From: an uncultured Gemella sp.
GTDB lineage: Bacteria > Bacillota > Bacilli > Staphylococcales > Gemellaceae
DNA length: 38,636 bases
Assembly: GCA_927911745.1 (NCBI GenBank)
Contig: CAKMQF010000047.1
Span: 1-38,636 of the forward strand
Direction: 5' to 3'
Positions 35,090 to 38,636 of the stretch are shown piece by piece (position 1 is the stretch's first letter; every line of letters begins with the position of its first letter). Below the pieces are notes generated by a model. That model was given only the letters and a program-made list of their open reading frames with translations, was not told the DNA's origin and did not search any database. Position numbers and translations under genes: made by a program.

Positions 35090-36058
35090 ATGAAAGCAGT
35101 AAAACTGGAATAAACAAGATGACTTAACTTTCATGTATTGGCGTCAAAATATTGCACAATTTTGGGTTGATACTGAGTTTAAAGTGTCAAAAGATATTAA
35201 AAGTTGGAATGAAGATTTAAATGATAAAGAACGTGAAGCTTATAAAAAAGTATTAGCTGGTTTAACTGGTCTTGATACTCAACAAGGTGATAAGGGTATG
35301 CCACTTGTATCTTTACATACTGAGGATATGAGAAAACAAGCTGTTTATAGTTTTATGGGAATGATGGAGCAAATTCACGCGAAAAGTTATTCTACGATCT
35401 TTACATCATTAATTCCTTCACAAGAAACAGACTACTTATTAGATGAGTGGGTTCCAAGTAATCCAGAACTTCAATTTAAAGCAAAATTAATCGAAGACTA
35501 TTATATGAGATTATTTAAGCCGGAAGTGCCAACATATGACTTATACATGGCTCGTGTAGCGTCTGTATTCTTAGAGAGTTATATTTTCTACAGTGGATTC
35601 TTCTATCCATTATATTTAGCAGGACAAGGTAAAGTAACTACTTCTGGAGAAATTATTCGTAAAATCTTATTAGATGAAACTATCCACGGAAGCTTTACAG
35701 GATTCGATGCTCAAGAAATCTTTAGAACTCTTACTCAAGAAGAGCAAGAGCGTGCTGAAAAGAAATGTATAAACTACTATTAGATTTATACGAAAATGAG
35801 TTGAAATACACTAAAGACATATATGATGAAATTGGTTTATATGAAGAAGTAAAAGATTATGTAGAATATAATGCTAACCGTGCATTAGCTAACCTAGGAT
35901 ACCCTGGATACTTCGAAGATAAAGAAATCAACCCAATTATTGAAAATGCGATGAATACAAATACTAAGAACCATGACTTCTTTAGTGTTAAAGGTGATGG
36001 ATATGTGGTTAGTATGAATGTTGAATCAATCGAAGATGAGGATTTCATTTTTGAATAG
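35090..36058 (+). CDS. nrdF: Class Ib ribonucleotide reductase, beta subunit (two frameshifts)
   Basis: About 322 residues after two repairs: A4 to A3 at 35101-35104 gives MKAVNWNKQDDLTFMYW, and A4 to A5 at 35758-35761 gives ERAEKEMYKLLLDLYEN. Metal ligands are visible in FMGMMEQIHAKSYS (E and H) and LDETIHG; the radical tyrosine is in the same core. The C-terminal tail SIEDEDFIFE docks on NrdE. The ATG at 35090 is 14 bases after GAGG, slightly far; another base error could hide an earlier start. It lies 24 bases after nrdE and belongs to the same operon. Confidence 0.95.
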
Positions 36059-36067
36059 GTAAGTGAT

Positions 36068-36634
36068 ATGAAAATTTTATTAGTTAGACATGGTGAAACA
36101 AACTATAATAAAAACAGATTAATCCAAGGTCATAGTGACATTGAATTAAATGAAACTGGTAGAAATCAAGCGACTTCAGCGGGAGAAAAGTTAACTGATC
36201 ATAATATTGATTATGCATTTAGTAGTCCTTTGAAAAGAGCGGTAGAAACAGCAAGACTTATGCTTGATAATTCTAATAATAGTCAAAATATTTCTAAAGA
36301 GATAACTACCGATGAGCGTTTAATCGAAAAATTCTTTGGAGATTTTGAAGGTAGTACATTTGAGGAGTATTTTACTGCGCTTGAAAATAATCAAGGTTTA
36401 GAGTCAGTTGAAAAAGATGAAGACGTTTATGAGAGAGCTAGTTCATTTTTTACTGAAAAATACTTAGATCATAAAGATGATACAATTTTAGTAGTTTGTC
36501 ATGGTGCATTAATTCGTGTATTTCTAAGAACTTTAGGATTATATCCTGAGTCTAATATGCTAATTAATAATACTGCATTAAATGTGGTACATTATGATGG
36601 ACATGAGTTCGTATTAGAGAAATTTAATATTTAA
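36068..36634 (+). CDS. Histidine phosphatase family protein, copy 1
   Basis: 188 residues. LLVRHGETNYNKNRLIQGHSD (the RHG catalytic histidine at residue 8) and VVCHGALIRVFLR (second catalytic histidine) define the branch-1 phosphoglycerate-mutase-like fold. The length suggests a broad phosphatase (CobC/GpmB-like) rather than glycolytic mutase. It is nine bases after nrdF and could be read from the nrd promoter. A near-identical neighbour follows. Confidence 0.88.
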   Translation: MKILLVRHGETNYNKNRLIQGHSDIELNETGRNQATSAGEKLTDHNIDYAFSSPLKRAVETARLMLDNSNNSQNISKEITTDERLIEKFFGDFEGSTFEEYFTALENNQGLESVEKDEDVYERASSFFTEKYLDHKDDTILVVCHGALIRVFLRTLGLYPESNMLINNTALNVVHYDGHEFVLEKFNI

Positions 36635-36641
36635 AATTATT

Positions 36642-36706
36642 AAGGGAACGGCTAAGAAATCATAGTTTTATAAAAATTGATTTAATTGGTCGCTCCCTAA
36701 TTTTTT
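36642..36706 (+). terminator. Terminator between the two phosphatase genes
   Basis: TAAGGGAACG pairs with CGCTCCCTAA (two wobble or mismatch positions) around an AT-rich inner arm, then six T. It ends the nrd transcript and belongs loosely to the intergenic hairpin family. Confidence 0.7.
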
Positions 36707-36723
36707 AATAAGGAGATGAGATT

Positions 36724-37287
36724 ATGCGTATAATTTTAGCACGACACGGAGAAACAGATTATAATAAAAATAAAATGGTTCAAGGGCATACTGATATTCC
36801 TCTAAACGAAGAGGGGATTCGTCAAGGAATTGCAGCAGGTAAGAAAATTGAAGGTTATGATATTGATATAGCTTATAGTAGTGTTTTAGGTAGGGCATAC
36901 GATACAGCAAGATATATGCTAGATAATTCAAACAGTGAAGATAATAAGAAATTATCAGTAATTAAAGATAAAAGATTAATAGAAAAATCGTATGGTGAGT
37001 ATGAAGGAGTCTCTTTTGCCGAGTATGGTGCCGGTCTTAAGGCTGGAGAAACGAGAGGAATGGAACAAGATTCTGATGCTGCTGATAGGGTAGAAGCATT
37101 CTTTAAAGAAAAGCATAAAGAACACCCAGATAAGACTATATTAGCAGTATGTCACGGTGGTTTAATCCGTTCTTTCTTAACTCAAAAAGGTATTAAAGAA
37201 GTAGGACGTGGAGTTATAGTAAATACTTCAGTTAGCGTCCTTGAATACGATGGTAATAAATTCGAACTTGTAGAGTTTAATAAATAA
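36724..37287 (+). CDS. Histidine phosphatase family protein, copy 2
   Basis: 187 residues. ILARHGETDYNKNKMVQGHT and AVCHGGLIRSFL carry the two catalytic histidines. It is about as long as, and clearly paralogous to, the preceding protein across the whole length, including the YARxMLDNSN and KRLIEKxxGxxEG stretches. A tandem duplication followed by divergence is the simplest reading. AAGGAGATG precedes the ATG. Substrate unknown. Confidence 0.88.
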   Translation: MRIILARHGETDYNKNKMVQGHTDIPLNEEGIRQGIAAGKKIEGYDIDIAYSSVLGRAYDTARYMLDNSNSEDNKKLSVIKDKRLIEKSYGEYEGVSFAEYGAGLKAGETRGMEQDSDAADRVEAFFKEKHKEHPDKTILAVCHGGLIRSFLTQKGIKEVGRGVIVNTSVSVLEYDGNKFELVEFNK

Positions 37288-37336
37288 GTTTAGTATTTTT
37301 TCTCAAAGAGATTTATATTTTTTGAGACGCTTTCTA

Positions 37337-37365
37337 TTGACAAATAGTGTTAAATTCTTTATAAT
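37337..37365 (+). promoter_or_regulatory. Promoter of the T-box-metA transcript
   Basis: TTGACA (37337-37342) and TATAAT (37360-37365), both consensus, 17-base spacer. Confidence 0.9.
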
Positions 37366-37419
37366 ATTAAGTAAATTAATATGTAAAACATTGAAGAGAT
37401 AAGTAGATTATAATTAATT

Positions 37420-37637
37420 CAAAACAGAGAGCTTTCGGTGGGTGTGAGAAAGTAAGAAGAGATGTAATTGAAAATGGTCTCGGAGTAATAATTATCTAAT
37501 AGGTAATTACGTTAGTGCGCGATATAGCACAGCGGTATGAACACGTACCGATTAAGGTGGATATTTATATCCATAAATATGGGTGGTAACACGATAAACT
37601 CGTCCCTATTACATTAATTTGTAATAGTGGCGAGTTT
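37420..37637 (+). promoter_or_regulatory. T-box riboswitch with methionine (AUG) specifier
   Basis: Stem I starts near AGAGAGCTTTCGG, and the specifier loop GAAAATGG contains ATG at 37474-37476, matching tRNA-Met. The T-box core GGGTGGTAACACG is at 37581-37593. Terminator arms AAACTCG and CCTATTACA pair with TGTAATAG and CGAGTTT (37596-37637). Uncharged tRNA-Met binding favours the antiterminator, so metA is expressed when methionine is scarce. Confidence 0.93.
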
Positions 37638-37675
37638 TTTTATTTAAGATAAAGAACAGTTAAGGAGACAATACA

Positions 37676-38594
37676 ATGCCAATATGTATTCAAAATGAAT
37701 TACCAGTAAAGAACAAATTATTAGAAGAAGGAGTAGTCGTAATAGAAGAGAATAGAGCTAAAAATCAAGATATACGACCATTGAAAATTTTAATTTTGAA
37801 TCTGATGCCTAAAAAAGAAGAAACTGAGCGTCAATTACTAAGACTTTTAGGAAACTCTCCGCTTCAAATTACGGTAGAATTTCTTCATACGACAAGTCAT
37901 ATCGCAAAAAAACACAGCACAGTCATACTTAGAGAAATTCTATAAAACATTTGATGAAGTGAAAGATAAATATTATGATGGACTTATTATTACAGGAGCC
38001 CCTGTTGAACAATTAGAATTTGAAGATGTAAATTACTGGGGAGAACTGAATAGCATTTTTGAATGGAGTAAGACTCATGTTTTTTCAACATTAAATATTT
38101 GTTGGGCAGCTCAAGCTAGTTTATACTATCACTTTGGTGTCAAAAAAGAACAAGTAGATGATAAGATATTTGGAGTTTTTGAACATGATGTTCTTATAGA
38201 AAATCATACACTAACACGAGGATTTACAGATACTTTCTTAGCCCCTCATTCTAGACACACTAAAATTGAAGAAGAGAAACTACCTACTATTTCTGAACTT
38301 GATGTATTAGCAAGATCAGAAGAGGTTGGGACATTAATCGCTGCGACTAAAGATCTTAGAAAGATTTTTGTAACAGGGCATATAGAATATGATGCAGATA
38401 CACTTCATAATGAATATGTACGCGATAAGAATAGTAATCTTCCAATCGAGGTTCCTGTAAACTATTACCCAGGAAATGATGATACAAAAGCACCTAAAAA
38501 TAGATGGCGTGGAGTGGCTTACTTATTCTATCACAACTGGTTAAACCAAGTTTATCAACAAACACCATATGATTTAACAGAGTTAGGAAAATAA
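37676..38594 (+). CDS. metA: Homoserine O-acyltransferase MetA, probably acetyl-CoA type (frameshifted)
   Basis: First committed step of methionine synthesis. About 305 residues after repair (A7 to A6 at 37906-37912 gives [18 protein letters not shown]). The glutamine-amidotransferase-like fold has the nucleophile cysteine in [10 protein letters not shown], the histidine in FVTGHIEYD, and [15 protein letters not shown] near residue 110. In this family a glutamate at that GAPVE position goes with acetyl-CoA use (as in Bacillus), and a glycine with succinyl-CoA use (as in E. coli), so this enzyme is predicted to make O-acetylhomoserine. Start behind AAGGAGAC, under the Met T-box. Confidence 0.95.
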
Positions 38595-38636
38595 TATAAA
38601 AGAAAAAGACTTTACAGATATGCTTAAAACATATTG
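38595..38636 (+). other. Right edge, no gene seen
   Basis: The last 42 bases follow the metA stop and hold no recognisable coding start or terminator. Confidence 0.5.

Overview
The window is AT-rich, low-GC DNA from a Gram-positive member of the Bacilli. The support is gene content and RNA regulators: Spx, CvfB, trigger factor, NrdIEF, TreR, a methionine T-box, a lysine L-box, and the acetyl-DAP branch of lysine synthesis. A Gemella-like organism is my best guess from gene order and protein flavour, but the sequence alone does not prove the genus. I see no phage, insertion sequence, CRISPR array or replication origin.

Layout: 1-1.55 kb holds the start of a PadR-type repressor (minus strand) and an unrecognised soluble-protein plus membrane-protein pair that resembles lambda RexAB in size and layout. 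At 1.6-12.2 kb there is core housekeeping DNA: tRNA-Leu(CAA), spx, cvfB, a small cupin, RNase Z, nudF-fur, a membrane protein, a penicillin-acylase family enzyme, an unassigned structured RNA with a switch-like terminator, yggS, a YgjP-like metallopeptidase and trigger factor. At 12.2-22.0 kb lies a defence island: a small protein/GNAT pair behind palindromes (candidate toxin-antitoxin), a type I restriction-modification operon hsdM-rhuM-hsdS-hsdR with a third target-recognition unit and a (GAAC)5 tract, and a protein joining a HEPN-type RX4H motif to a PD-(D/E)XK nuclease-like domain. The last gene shares an unusual hairpin/T7/extended -10 promoter with hsdM. At 22.0-29.3 kb, after a thioredoxin, comes the lysine cluster: L-box, lysA, dapA, dapB, dapH, acetyl-DAP deacetylase and alanine racemase. 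At 29.4-31.4 kb there are three minus-strand genes: a universal stress protein, a DUF1450 protein with an Ig-like tail, and a DUF1461 membrane protein. At 31.5-38.6 kb are treR, nrdIEF behind an attenuator-like hairpin, two tandem histidine phosphatases, and a T-box controlling metA.

A dominating technical feature is that at least 16 single-base frameshifts interrupt 14 loci, nearly all in short A or T runs, including genes that should be needed for growth (rnz, nrdF twice, alr twice, lysA, metA). In each case changing the run by one base restores a normal-length family member. I therefore read them as sequencing or assembly errors and give each gene its full repaired extent, rather than calling pseudogenes.

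Functionally, the housekeeping parts feed cell-wall and amino-acid supply (DAP, lysine, D-alanine, methionine), deoxynucleotide supply (NrdIEF) and stress regulation (Spx, Usp, trigger factor). The 12-22 kb island and the RexAB-like pair are the accessory, probably anti-phage, content.
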